This document shows, piece by piece, positions 12,901 through 26,891 of a stretch of 64,000 nucleotides of DNA; position 1 is the stretch's first letter, and the number at the start of each line of letters is the position of its first letter. Source of the DNA: Cruorifilaria tuberocauda (taxonomy: Eukaryota; Nematoda; Chromadorea; Rhabditida; Onchocercidae); assembly GCA_013365365.1 (NCBI GenBank), contig JABVXU010000109.1, positions 83,737 to 147,736 of the forward strand. The letters run 5' to 3'. A program made the translations under genes and the position numbers. The notes below the pieces were generated by a model. It was not told the origin of the DNA. It did no database searches and saw only the letters and a list, made by a program, of their open reading frames with translations.

Positions 12901-15900
12901 GTTCATTTCGATTTAATGACGAAATAAAAAATTCAATATTAACATTCATTTCTAATTTTTTAGTGAGTGATAATAGATATAAAAAGAAAGTAATGATGGA
13001 TATATTTGATGATAAGTGATAGTAAAAATGCTATTTGGTGAGTTAGATCATTAAAATCTTGACAAAAAAGAAAAAGTATAAAATAGGATGTAATACTGTA
13101 TTAAAAACAAAGTTTGAAAAATCTACATTTGCTTAGAACGTGAAAACAAACTTAGATGCTATAATCATTCTATCAAATATATAATCATACAAAAATAATC
13201 AAAGATCGTCATTTTCTTTTCCCTGAATTATTATCATTAATTTCCTGAATGATCTAATGAAATGCTCAGTTATGCTAATTATTTTTCAATAATTTCAATT
13301 TACCAATGCATTCATCTGAGAAGAAATTCATTTAACAAATAAATTAAACTACAAATCAAAATTTCAGACAAACGGAAAAAACAACAAGATTTCTTTTCTT
13401 TGTCAAAAAAAAATGATTGAAGATCACAGTCATAAAATTTAATTAAAAATTATCTTAAACATGCCTTCATTATTAATACCTTCCTGTAGCGGATCGAGGC
13501 CTTGAGAGAGAAGTTGGATAATGCCATTCCGGAAAATTGCGCCACTATGCAAAATTGGGAAGGATTGACGACGTGTGGATTGATCACATGCTTGAATAAA
13601 CGAATTAGATCTGTTCGATCTCCCAGACAAATGTTCCTGCTGTTGTTGCTGATCAGTCAGTGGAATCACCGGATCCTGCTGCATCGGTTGCATTCGCGAT
13701 GTAGCGGTATTATCACCAATATCATTTTTTGCTACATCGTCTTTCTAAATCTTAATTCATTAAAGCGTTCGATAAGTAACATCTTTTATTAATTAAAATT
13801 AGTGAAAATAGCTTCGCCGGAAATTAACCAACAATTATTGTTGCAAATTTTATTATTTTCAAATTTGCTAACGAATATTTAATTCCTATTTCTGATCTTA
13901 AAAATTTTTCATAGATCAATGTTAACTTGACTGACAAATGATAAGTGAACTTAATTCAAGGAGAAATATTCTCAAGGAGAAATATTCTTGGAGGCAAAAA
14001 TGTTATTTGAATTAAGTTTTAAATAACTTTAACTTATGAATTTTTCTATTATTTAAAAGTAAGTAGCAAATTTTAATGATTTTTTTATTTTATGAGGGCA
14101 ATCTAGACTTTTTTCTTTCGTATGAGAAAGTAAACGTATAATGTAGAAGTAAACGGAAGCAAACGTAGACAATTATTTGAGAAAATTTGATGTCGCTTTC
14201 TTCGATTTTTTCTGCTTTTGACCTTTTCGATTAGTTTTTTCTTTTTTTCAATTTAAATGAATTATTCACTAATTTTTTCATTTAAATTTAAATTTTGATA
14301 ATTCATAAATTAAAAAATGCAACATTGTTATTCTGTTTACCTCTTCCGCTCCCCGCACTTGATCATCTTTTTCATCTTCCTTGGATTTCTTACCCGAACA
14401 GCAATATTTGACGAAATTCTCGACAGTTTCGTTATACTTCATAAATATGCAATAGAATAAATAAATGACAAATAAGCCAAACGCTTCAAACCAAAAGATC
14501 TAAATTAATTTGAAAATAATTTTTACATACAATAATGGAAATTGTCATTCGTTTTACAGAAATGTTCAAAAATAACATAATTTTTATTAATTCCTTTGAA
14601 TTTATTCAAATTCAATTTCCATTTAAAAATCGAATTCATTGACCTGTTCATCCAGGAAGAAAATAACCAGCATGAATAAAGCTATCACATAAAATGCTAC
14701 ATCCCTGCAAGAAGTTGTGCTGATAATTAATGATAAACTGAATTAAATGAGGATAAGAATTAGGTTATTGATACTTACAATTTTGTATCCTATGACAAAC
14801 TGTCTACGATATAATATGAAAATACTGTATCGCAAAGCGATTATAAATTTTCAGTGGTATTAATATATATATGAAATTATTAGATTAGTTTTATCATAAT
14901 TTATAGAGTTTTTCCTTTTGAAGTTAAGTAATGACTGTAAAACGAATGAATTACGATTTGATAATCTGATATGTAATGACAACAGGAACCTGAATAAAGG
15001 CCACCAGGTTAAATGTAAAACATTACGAGAAAATATTGCGCAACATGAGAGGACACAGAGTATATTAAATGTGGCGCTACCTGAAATATTAGACGAAGCA
15101 TTACTAGGTTAGCACAACAATATTATTTTCAGCATTTCATTATTAAAATCCGATTATAATTACTATCCCACGAATAAATTCTTATTGTTTGAATAAAAAA
15201 ATACTGAAATATAAATGAATCATGACAAAAATACATGGCTATTCTATAATTTAAATTAAGTACGAAACTTACCAACGATGGTACCAATGCCAACATTGTT
15301 CTCGGCGATAAAAACACCAATCACGGACGTGAAAAATTCCGGGGCGGAACCTCCGGCAGCCATAAATGTTGCGCCTACAATTCGAATAAAATTGTAAAAA
15401 ATGAATGAATGTCACTAAATAACATTTCATGATATCCTTGTCAGTTTAAGTAATAGTAAAAATATCAGCGATTAATTCTTATGTATAAACTGATCCTTTT
15501 TTCACGCAATAACAGTAGAAAAGGAGAGAGAGAGAGAGAGAGAAAGAGAGAAAGAGAGTATAGTAGAATGAATGCGATCGAATGTATTCAAAGTTAAGAA
15601 TTAACCATTTATTTATCATTTAACTGTTCAATATTGTTTTTTCGTCATGATTTGATAAAGGTCATTTGCCCTTTTAACTGATTTTTTTTCAAGATCGCTA
15701 TGCTATCCATAAATTCTTAGTGATATAATCAAATACGATGACCTATTTATGCGATCCTCATAATGTTTATCATTTATGATTAATCAATACCTGCAACATC
15801 ATCACTGATTGCCAGCTTATCAGTGATAACACCCAATGATGGTACGAAGAATTCATCACAAACAATAGCTAACGCAATGAACATATAAATTAAACCAATG

Positions 15901-16513
15901 ATATGTAGAATTACTATAAATAATAAATTACAGGAATTAATTGTATACGGCGAAATTTACATTTCATAATAATTTTATTAGACAATAATTAAATTTATTG
16001 ATTAAAAAAAATTAAACCTTATTAGAAAGTGAAAATTTAAATATGTAAGAATTTTAATTCAATAAATCATTCACTTGCTCCATGGCGTCGTTGTTCGAGA
16101 GTAAACTGATCCGGTGGAAATTGGCCAGCATCATTTGAATTTTTCACGGTTCGGTTCGTTTCGTTACTACAGTAATATATCGTTACTTCTATCAAAGGTC
16201 AAATAAAGTTTCTGCGAGTTGAACAAAACAAAAAGCCAAATAAATAGGTTTTTGCAATAAATTTTCTTTTCTTCTAACTGGAATTATTTTTAGAAAAATG
16301 AAAAAAAAAAGAAGAAGTAAAATTAGCAAACCTTTTATATTCCGGTAAAATAGCTAACAATTTCCGTTGTTGAAAATTTACAGTTTGCTGTTGTTGAAGT
16401 GATATGAATTTCGAACTCAAACGAACTATCTGTACGACTGATACCAAAAATATCGCCAATGAACAGATTGTAGCTCGTCGTATGAATGATTTGTAAAAAC
16501 GGCGATTTCGCAT
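9906..16513 (-). CDS. K+-dependent Na+/Ca2+ exchanger (NCKX, SLC24 family)
   Basis: Sixteen exons on the minus strand: 16513-16332, 16166-16075, 15913-15791, 15374-15273, 15080-14990, 14704-14644, 14499-14341, 13744-13480, 12464-12367, 12178-12008, 11782-11645, 11387-11268, 10937-10882, 10610-10530, 10330-10247, 10095-9906. All phases fit, giving 670 residues. It is a plasma-membrane antiporter exchanging Na+ for Ca2+ and K+. Residues about 14-34 form a signal-anchor. The alpha-1 repeat (about 130-190) includes [20 protein letters not shown] with the ion-binding Glu. A cytoplasmic loop (about 215-500) carries short Gln runs. The alpha-2 repeat (about 535-600) includes [17 protein letters not shown] with the key Asp, then [18 protein letters not shown]. 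The C-terminus is hydrophobic, as in NCKX2-type proteins. The loop contains [19 protein letters not shown], a conserved NCKX feature. C. elegans ncx-4/ncx-5 are the likely relatives; which one is undecided. The start follows a splice acceptor by one base. Confidence 0.94.
15523..15558. repeat. (GA)n tract inside an NCKX intron
   Basis: Purine-only GA run with a few AAA interruptions, between the third and fourth exons of the NCKX gene. Confidence 0.8.
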
Positions 16514-16514
16514 T

Positions 16515-16525
16515 CTGATGATAAA
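16515..16525 (-). promoter_or_regulatory. Putative spliced-leader (trans-splice) acceptor of NCKX gene
   Basis: On the minus strand the sequence reads TTTATCATCAG and the AG is followed by a single A and then the ATG. An acceptor this close to a start codon, with no plausible upstream coding exon, is what spliced-leader trans-splicing gives in nematodes. A short cis-spliced 5' UTR exon is the alternative. Confidence 0.5.
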
Positions 16526-18001
16526 GTTTGATCTTACGGAAAATCGGAATGATTCCTTTTTTAAGTGTTAAAACAATAGCGAAAACGTTATTAGTGAAAA
16601 ATATAATATTAAAGCTAAAAGGAAAACTTCTAAAAAAGCTATCTCTGATTGAAAAACGGATATGAATGATTTAATGGAAAGCTAAAGATGAAGTAAAGTA
16701 AGCTATAAGATAATCTCACTTAGTTTACTTATCGATCAGATGTTATTATTTCATCAACAACATGTTTTTCATTAAATTTTGATGAATATGAGTTCTTAAA
16801 TATGAGAGAACAATAAGTTTCAAGCGATGAATTTTAAGCTTGGCAAAAGTTCAAGTAACGGATAAGAAATCCTGGATGAAGCTTGACTAATTGAACTATA
16901 TAATAATAATAATAGCAATGATAATATAGCGAAAATAGCAGGTAACAGGCAATGGTAATTAGTAATAATAATAATAATAGTAATTTCTTAATAATGATAA
17001 TAGTAATGTGAAGTGGAATTGAGAAATAGATTTAAAGAAGAGAAAATTAATAATTAATTCATAAGAGAATGAGTAAACTGTTATTTATAAAAGTAAAATA
17101 AAAATATAAAAATAGCTATTTTATTCGTAAAATAATCAACTTAGAAAGAATTTAAAACATAATATAAGTAAGTCACAATGAGTAAACACACACACGATGG
17201 TTAGATAAAACAGAAAAAATATGTGTACTATTTTGTAGGAGTGGAAAAAGGCTGAAGAAAATTATCAACGTTACAAATCGTAGTAACTGCTAATCTCTCC
17301 ACTTTCACTGATTCCTGAAAGTTTGCACTTCAAAGGAGAACATTGTGAAATAATTAATTATACCTTTGGTTGATTAAATTAAACAACTCTTATACAGATA
17401 TACACGTGATAATTATAGTAATAAATTATTGATTCAAAACATTCATTATTTACTTCTTGTGGAAATAATTAACATTTAATTAATTATGACGAATAAATTT
17501 TGTATTTGGATCAAAGATTTAACGAAAGAAAATATTTTTCATTAAACATAAGCTTAAAGAACCTTGTCGATAACTTTAAATTTAGCCAAAGATTTGAAGG
17601 AATTTTCATCAGTCGTAAATCTGAAATGTAGGCGTACGATATCGTATTATTACGTACGCAAAAACGTTCAAAGTTCAAATCAATAAACAATTTCTATCAT
17701 ATACATTATTTATATTATTCAAAATAATCATAATTTATCTGTTTTATTTAGTGAAATCGATAATGATCTATTAAACATTTCATGTCAGAAAAAAGGAAAA
17801 GAGAAACAAATTAAATGAATATTAAATTTAAATTGAATTGTTGAGTGAAATACGAATAGCTCTAACTTGTTGAGGATTATATTAAGAAGAGAAGGGAAGA
17901 AGAGAATGCTTTTTAGGATGAAATTTAATAAATAATAATTCATCCATCCATCTTATTGATATTAATCAAATATTAAGGGAAAAGACAGGGTGTGCCATTT
18001 C

Positions 18002-18050
18002 CAATTCAATTCAGTTCAGTTCAATTCGATTCAATGCAATTCAATTCAAT
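18002..18050. repeat. Degenerate (CAATT)n pentanucleotide minisatellite
   Basis: About nine to ten tandem pentamers of CAATT with CAGTT, CGATT and GCAAT variants. Confidence 0.8.
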
Positions 18051-21000
18051 CTTCTAGCAATGATTTCATTCTTTAATTGATGCTATTAAATATTGTAAAA
18101 TTGAAAATCAAATTGAAATTTTTAAATATCTGAAAAAAGAAATTTGTAGAGACTTTCAAATAATATAATTAAAGTCGCCATATAGAAAGAAGAAAAAAAT
18201 GAAGATAATGAAAAGTTCTTAATTTCATGAACGAGTATTAGCTTTAATTTATATTTGAAGTATCATTTAACATACATAAAAATATTTCATTCATTTAATC
18301 GTCGCCACTATCAGTGAATTGAATTGAAATGAGTTGTGGGAATGTGATTGTTTTAAGGGAAATACGATGGAATAATCCATCAAAAGAAGTTGTGAGAGAT
18401 TCCTAAGGGAAAATTCCAACGCTTCATATTCTTCGTATTTTTCAATCTCAGAATTCAGACGAACGAATGCAAATCATTGATTCCTACCTAAATTATGAAA
18501 TAAAGCTAATACAAAAGTTTGAACTCATTTAAATATATCACAAAAGTTAACAAATATTTGTTTATGTAATTCATGAGAAGAAACCCTTACTGTGTTAACA
18601 AAAAAAAAAGAATTTGTAAAATAATTACAAAATGATCAATCAGAAAAGATTATCCAATGAAAATGGTTGAGAAGTTCTTGCATACATGCATAATTATCAA
18701 ATTACAATAATTAATTATACAAATTCATTATAACACTCAATAATGTCATTTTCAGGAATTATGATTGGTTTCAACATTCCTATTATTTTAACGCATTATA
18801 ATTATAATTGTAGAAATGATATAAACCAAAAACCTAAAACTATGCTTGCACTTTTTTAAAAGTAAATTGAACTTACACTATTTCAGATTTTCAAGACAGA
18901 AAAAAGATGAAAAATTAAATTGAACTTACAAACAGTAAAGAAAGGAAAGGGAAAAATGTTCGAAAATTTGCAGCAAAAGAAACTGAAAAATAGAAAATTT
19001 TTTTTGAAAAAAGTTAATTTTTAAAAGTTGAAAGATGAAAATTTGCGAAAAAGAAGTAGAAAATAAAAATTTTTTTGAAGTTAATTTCACATCAATCTAA
19101 AGAATTTATCAATTAGATTAATTAACCTTATGAGTTCAACCAGTGGAAATTTATCGCTAAATGATTAAAATTGCAGCTTTGTTTTAAAACGAGAAGAAAT
19201 GGAAAATTTTGGATTTCTTATCATTTTCCAATAAGTAATTTCTTTAATATTTGTCAGTTATTGCGCACTTTTCATTTTTTATTTTCAATTACTTTAAAAT
19301 TTTTAAAATTGCAGATTAAAATATTTAGAGTAAAACATCTCTTTTACATTGTTAACCGATGGAAATAATATTTAGCTAACTAGCAATTTCGCTATTACTT
19401 TGCATAAATGTAAGTTCAGTAGTAGAATTGCTTTAAGCAATGAAATGAAAATGATTTTAAATTGGAAGAATGGAAGAGTAATAAGTAAAGGAGTGAATGA
19501 TACGCAAGATAACTTAATCATAACTTCCACAATATACAAGCAAATCTAGTTTAAGAGCGCTTTTTAGAAATGATGAAATCAATCAGTTATCAGTTACTCT
19601 TACTTTTCTTCCTTTGCTTTTTCTTTTGCTAGGCAACCAAATGCCATTACAATGATTAGCTTATTTTGTTCGAAAACAAATTGTTGATGAGGTGTACGCT
19701 TTGCTATTTTAATTTAATTATTATATAAAAGTTTACCAATAAATTTGCTTTTATTACTTACTTAATTCCTAAAAAGTATAGTCAATTAAAGCTTTAAATA
19801 TCATTGCTACTTTAAATTATAGCAATTTTTCGCTATAATTTCATTAATACACTTTTTATTCGTACGTTCCAATATTAACATAAAGAAAAATCACAAAAAA
19901 ATAACTTGAACTCACGTATCATTTCTCTATTCCTTTCTTTTCAGGTAATTTCATTTATTTATATGAAACGACTTAGCATAGTGGTATGAAAGTGATACTA
20001 CTGATAATGCATTACAGCAAATCGAAGGCATTTCATTTGCAAATAATTTCTTGAATATTAAATGCAAAATCCTAAATAAAGATTTCCCCTCCTTATTTTA
20101 TCAAAAATTTTGTGAAAATTTTTCGATTCGACAGACTGAATTCCTAAAGCAATTCATCTTTAGCCTTCCGTCGAATTCTCATGGAGAAAGTAATTCATGC
20201 GAGATTTGATAAAATAATTTTTGAAAATGCAAAAACGAGAAATGATTTGTTGCAAAGATTTTTTTGTTCCATTCTGAACAGAATAGAAAAGAAGTTTTAC
20301 TTTACGAATTATTTCTTCTTTAGCACATTCAAAGTATTTAAATTAAATTTCAAATTTTGAACCAGTGGGAATAAATTTTTGTTGAAAGACAAAAAGTACG
20401 TAAAATATAATTGGATTTGAATTGATGTTGAAAGTTGAAAATCGAAGGCCATAATGAAATTCCATTACTTATATATAACTGAAGGATAAGCTTTTTTGAT
20501 TTTCTCCAGGGAAACATATGAAAATATTTATAACTCATTGACTGCTGGTCAATAATAATTGAATGTTACTAAATTCGTCATGATCCATCAGTAGCAAAGC
20601 ATATTTTTTCGTGATAATCCACGTGCAACACTGTACTCATTCAGATCGTCTAATTTCAATTAAACAGTAGCGAGTAACATTTATTCAATTTCGTTGGAAG
20701 ACTTCAAGCAATATATTCTTATCTATTTTCAAATATTAAAATTATTTGTTACAATTCAACAACAATTCATAATTTATGTAATGATAGGCATTATTTATTT
20801 ACCTAAAATATGACTAAAAAAGTTAACTAATTTCGAAGACAAACATAACAAATCCATCCCTATAGTTGGCAGTTCATCAGTTTTTTCATTTATAATTCTT
20901 TCTAAATATAATGAATTTAAAAGAAATTGCATATTTATTTCTAATATTATGAATTTCACTCTGAATCTCAAGAAGCAATAACGAAGTTTTCAATTCTTTC

Positions 21001-24000
21001 ACAAGAAAAAATGCTTTATCGATCTAAATTTTACCAAGAAATAGAAACGAAAGTGAATCTAATGAGATTCTTTCAATGAATTACTAATTGTTAACATTAT
21101 AATCAATAGTTAAAAATTAATTCATTCAAGTGATACATGGAATTGGAAAAAATGATCGCTAATGTTCAGGTAGTTCCACGGATAGAAAACTGAAGAAAAA
21201 AGAAACTTATACTTTATGATAAAAGGTCTTTACAAAATTATAAGGAAGCATTTGAAGTAATTCTACTTGTTAGTAAAGCTAAAGATTAATGATTGTTAAC
21301 TTGTTGGTAAATTTCGATGCGTACATGCTAATATATGGAAATGTTGGTTATATGCCACATATCGATTACTTCGTTTCTTTGCTTATTTGATAAGCTGAGC
21401 TAAAATGAGGAATAATTAGTTATTGCCATAAGAAAACAAGATAAGTATTTCTATAGAAATCGAAATAAATCATCCGATCAACTTGATACATAAGAATTAT
21501 TCTGCATGAGAAAATTTATGATGTGGCGATAAAACGCTTAATTTGAAAAATATTTTTTCTTTATTTAATTAATGTTGGAGCGAAATTAAAAATACTTGAC
21601 ATCTCGAAATTAAAGTTTCATTTAATATATAATCTGATCATATGTGGTAATACTGTAATTATCATACTGTATATCCTTCCCCTTTTTGTAGATATTAATT
21701 ACAGTATCAGTGTGTCCTTCCTATAGTTTCTTCTATAATTTGTATTAAAGTATTCAAGAAGCTTTTTACAATATAAAATTAATAAGAGAAATAAATATTC
21801 GAAATAAATATTTTAGGAGAAATAAATATTCGTAATTAAAACTATTTCTTGAAAAAATTCTAACAGTACGATTGAAATAACACAAGGAGACTCGAAATAA
21901 AAAGTTACATTAAGTAGTTGAAAATTTATTATAATGAGAAGGTTAGCTATCGTTTGAAACAATAACAATAACATTGCATCGCTAAGCATAATCAAACTTC
22001 AAGCAATAACATGGAAGGAAATTTCTGAATTATCCAATTGTTTTATTTAAGCTAACATTTTGATTCTCACATTTTGAATTTTAATCTTTTAAAAGTCTAA
22101 TGCCATTATATAACTAAAATATTAATCCTTTTCTTTTGTTTTCTCATTTTAGAGGAGATAAGTATATCGAATGATTATCATTAAAAAATAATGATATTAT
22201 TAACCTTCAACAGGTTGCACAATAGTTTTAATATTATTTATGGGAAATTTCTTTAATTTGCTGGAAATAATTAATTTACAATTACCTTCCTCACAGGAAT
22301 AATGCTTATCACAAATATCTCGTCTTTTTTCTATTTGTTAAAACTCAATATGCATTTGGAAAATCAGCCTAGTGGAAGAAAAGGATGCAAATTGATAAAT
22401 TGGAGGAGATAGGAAGTGGAAGGAAATTTTTCTTATAGGAAAAAATTATAAAATTTATGGACGAAACCATTATTGATATTAAATGAATAATTTGGATGAA
22501 CTGCAGAATCCATCAGTAATCGATGTTCCGCCTAAAGAATGAGAAGATTGAATTTTGTCGAAAGAACTGGAAGTTAAATTATATTTGATGGTACCCCGAG
22601 GACAAAAAAAGATAGCTAATATATTTTGAATAATTTCGACACTGAAATTTTGGTTTTTCTGATAATATGATTGATTTCTTCTCCAGTATGATTATTAATT
22701 TTTCTATTCCAAATATTTATCCAATTCTCAAAGAATGCATTTATGAATATTTAATGTAACCATTGAATGCATGAATCGAATTACTAAATTATTGAGGTAA
22801 GCAATGTTATTTTACCATAAATTGCAAAAAAATCTCTTCAAATACTTCCAAAATAAATCAAATTCCTAAACTGATTTGATAAAAATTTGAAATCTTAATT
22901 TTACAACTGAACGAAAGTGAATTTCGTACAAAATCCCTGTATCCCTGTATATTTCAAATATATAATCTAAAAAAAAAAGAACGATGAAAGATGTAATTCC
23001 ACATTACTTAACATCAATAGGCAATTCCCGAAATGGCAAATTAAGGCGTTGCTTCTAATAAGCTCTCAATGGCATAAGCCTAGCAAAAAATGACAATATC
23101 ACATTCCTGGATTGGGTAGATTAGTCTTAGATAAGACAATCAACGCCTTAAAACTTCTTGAATTTAAAAGAAACAAATGAATAATATCATTTAGGATAAA
23201 ACAAAAATCGATGAAATAATTCAATTTTATCAAAAGAAAAAATCTTTCGCTAAAAATTTATTCATTCATTCATTTATTGTATGACTTATAAGAAACATAC
23301 AAATTTCGGTATTACAAATGCTTACTGATATGTAACAAGTCTTGTACGAAATATTTTCAAGCATAAATAGACTTCATGAAATCGAAATTGCTTCATTCCA
23401 TTTTAAATACTCTCTCAATCATTTAAATTCTTTTCAATCAAGAAAAAAGGAAGGAAAGCAAAATGAATAAGTAACGGAAAGATTTTGTTCATTTCCTTTT
23501 ACAGTAATTTTTTGATTAAAATGATCGATGGATCAATAAATTGGTGAAATGAAATGAATTGATAGATAAAGTGATAATGTAAGGAAGGAACGAGTTGAAT
23601 GAACGGATGAGTGAGATTTGTTGATATGACTGTCACGGCTTAAATGAACAGCCAAAAGTAGCAAAACTATTATTTCAGGTATAAAAAGGTATGGTTGTGG
23701 ATTCACTTTAGAAAACATTGTAGCTTTTAATGGGAATTCGGAAATTTGGTGGATTTTAAAACTCGTAAAACTGATATTTGATTACATATCAGAATGCTAC
23801 TTAATCCATTGGATTAGTCGAAATCAATAGAATAATAAATTGATTGCTTTCCTAATATATTTATGTTAGGAATAGAATCTTAGCTGAGAAATATATCCCA
23901 AAGGATTCATGTTTATATTGAAAATTTTAACAAAATCTCAAATTCTAATTTAAACAATAACAATTGTTTGCAGAATTGCATTATTAGTATTTTAAAGAGC

Positions 24001-24168
24001 GATCCTACTGATTAGTATAATCAATAATTAACAGTAACTTTGTTGAAAACTTCATAGAATGATGACAAAAATATTCAGCTGAATTTAATAATTTGTAGTG
24101 ACGTCAATCGAAAGTGAAAGATAAAACAAATTAACAGGTATAAATATATTGAATTATTCCTCTTGCTT

Positions 24169-24230
24169 TTCTCTCTCCCCTCTCTCTCTCTTTCTCTCTC
24201 TCTGTCTATCTCTCTTTCCCGCTCTCTTTT
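24169..24230. repeat. (CT)n-rich pyrimidine tract
   Basis: Imperfect CT repeat with TTT, GT and CCC interruptions in noncoding sequence. Confidence 0.75.
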
Positions 24231-26261
24231 AATGTAGCATAAGTTTTAAATCTTAAAATATTCATTAGTTTCGAATTCCTAAATTGAACATCTTTTCATT
24301 CTTTAAATTTACTTTATGAGATGAGCTAATTAATTTAATTGATCGATTACCTGATTAAGACTATTTCACATTGTTAATATTCGACATATAACATACTAAT
24401 ACTCAGAAGTAGTCATTAATTAACTTTTATGCATACTGATAACTTTAATATTTATTTTTATGTCTAATTTATGTAGTTTTTTTCAGGAAAAAAATTTACA
24501 GAAAATATAGAAGTACATAAAGTCATAGTAAAATAATGCATGAAGTAAATGAGAAAAGAAAATCTGAGAGAGAAAGAGAGGAATAAACAAAAGTTAAGAA
24601 CAAATGATAAGTGACAGATAAACGACTTGGTCATTCTTCTTCTTCCATCCTTCATTTACTCTAATTGACAATTTAGCTTTGACAAATATAAAGATGCTAA
24701 TAATATGTTGATGAATTGAATGAAGAGTTTTGTTCATAATTAAATTTGATCATTACAATTTGTTATCGTGAAATCAACTGAGAATGACAATTGTCGCTTA
24801 TTGATAACATTTCCATGAATTTTCTTTCTTTTGTCAGCATAATAGGGTCCTTAAGAAATTTTTAAGAAGCAAACTTAAGACGATTTTTTGACCTCTGTAA
24901 ACTCAGCAAGAACTAAATTTATCAATTCAAATATTAATAGTATCAAAAAAAAGCTAAGGGAAATGAAACTTTCGATTTCTCTATTTTCAGAATACTCTTT
25001 CCATTCCATATCTTCCTTATAGTATCACAAAATTCACTTCTATTGCAATTTCTTTTACCGTTAATTATCGATTATTGATGAACTGCCTAGTATTTCTTTC
25101 AAATCCTATTTTACAAGAGAAAACTAATGATTTCTATCTATCCATGTGCATTCTATTCTGCAAAACATACATTTATACCCAATTACTGAGAAGATAAATT
25201 TCAAACTTTTTAAACAAATTTGAAAAATATGTTCCAAATATGTGATTGCATATTATTCCGGAGTATACTTTCACGCTCAATTTAAACTAATAGAAAAAGT
25301 TTTGGGAATTCTGGGCACTTATATCCAATGCATTAATTTCACACCAATTTAAAAGACATACCTAAGCATTGTGAACTGTTCCATTAAGCTTTCTTCGGGA
25401 AATGAAACGGGCAAATGCATTCAAATCATTTTTGTACCTTAATTCTCCTCAGAAAAAAAAGAAAAATCTAAGGAAGCGAAAGGAAATTGGAAAACATTTC
25501 GACTTTAAATCTGTTTCCTTTTCCACTGTCCAACAAAATTCCGCACAATAAAAAAAACTTCCTACCTTCATTCCAATAATGTTATAGATTTAACAGATTT
25601 TTTTAAAAACTTTACTATAATAACATGCATCGTTGGGACATCGAATCCATGAGAAGTTCATTGGTACTGAGTATAAGCATAGGCTTAATTGCTCACTCAC
25701 TAAACTGAGCAATTAACAATGAAGCAATTTTTCAAAAACGAAAATGAATACAAAACTATGAGATTTTACTAAAATTAATCTTGTCGATAGTAAATGTTTT
25801 GAAAATTTTGAAGTTTATTAAATCAAGGATAATAGTAAATATCGCATGTCAATCAATTATATGTCAATCTCGTTGAATCAGAACAAACTAATCTAACCTC
25901 TGATATGTTATCACTCATATCACGATTCTTTCATCTTTATTAACCCTTTGTTGATATTTGCCAAATTCCTTTCATTGTAATATTTATCGGAGAATTTTTG
26001 AAATTGAAATAAAGCTATGAAAAACATAAAGGGAGATGAGAAATAAGAAAGAAAGCGAAGAGAGACTGTAGTTTAAGATTTAATAAGAGAGAATGAGGAA
26101 AAGGAGAAATATTAGCAAAAAATTAAAGAAAGAAGGAAAATGTGGGAAAAAAATATTCGATGACAATAAGGAATAAGTGAAGAAAAAAATAGTTTTCTAA
26201 GAAAAACAAGAAAACATCTACGAATTTCTTGTGAGAAATGTCATGATTCAATTTCCTCCAA

Positions 26262-26326
26262 GAAAGAGAGAAAGAGAGAGGAGAAAAGGGAAGAGAGAGG
26301 GAAAGAGAGGGAGGGGGGAGAGAGAA
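26262..26326. repeat. (GA)n-rich purine tract
   Basis: Imperfect GAGA/GGGA run. Its complement generates a spurious Ser/Leu-rich frame, so no gene is called. Confidence 0.75.
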
Positions 26327-26891
26327 GTACACATCAAACAACAGAAAATCGCGAAATTTGAATGAAATTGAAATGGAATTGCGGTATTAAGAAGGCTTAA
26401 AAGATTCATTGATTCCAAAGAGAAAAAGAAGAAAAATGTATTTTAGAAATTCTGCTATTACCATGATACTACAAGCTACCATTTGACAAAAGAGAGAGAG
26501 AGGGAGGGAGAGAGTAATAGGAATGCAATTTGCAGTGGATGAATGAGAATTTTGGAATGTTGCTTAATTGGGTTTAAAAAACTTTTTGAATATGATTGAA
26601 TGTAGCTATAATTGAGCTATAATTTGATTTACTTCAGTGCTATTAATATTTTATCTTGTCGTGTGAAAGAAAGTTTTTCATTGATTGGAAGCGAAATAAA
26701 TTCTATTATGAAAATTTCATTAACAATTAATATCATAATTAAAAAAGAAATCTTTCATGATAACATGAATAATTTATAGAGATAATTTAAATATTAAATC
26801 TAATTAACACCGTCTAATGTTAATGAGTTGTTGATCGATCAAGTACAATCCAATTGAAAGATTACGCCATCTCCATTGTACTGATTGGGTT

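Larger units (their letters stand above)
16526..26891. other. Gene-poor region of about 10 kb
   Basis: AT-rich sequence upstream of NCKX and downstream of the membrane-protein gene. It contains (AAT)-rich stretches near 16.9 kb, a CAATT-type minisatellite near 18.0 kb and CT/GA tracts near 24.2 and 26.3 kb. Two minus-strand islands look exon-like: 17314-17228, preceded by TTTCAG and reading 28 codons to a stop, and about 18470-18297, an open frame of about 60 codons. Neither joins convincingly to a gene. No domain was recognised. Confidence 0.5.

Noticed and set aside
13502..13792. Plus-strand frame of 96 codons
   Set aside because: Antisense of the large NCKX cytoplasmic-loop exon (13744-13480), which has correct phases and homology on the minus strand.
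14776..14830. Possible tiny NCKX exon reading FVIGYKI
   Set aside because: Phase does not fit the neighbouring exons, and the expected sequence is fully supplied by the exon at 15080-14990.
14918..15112. Plus-strand frame of 64 codons between NCKX exons
   Set aside because: It is the complement of the NCKX exon 15080-14990 and its flanks. The minus-strand reading, [17 protein letters not shown] then LTWWPLF, is the conserved exchanger sequence and fits both splice phases.
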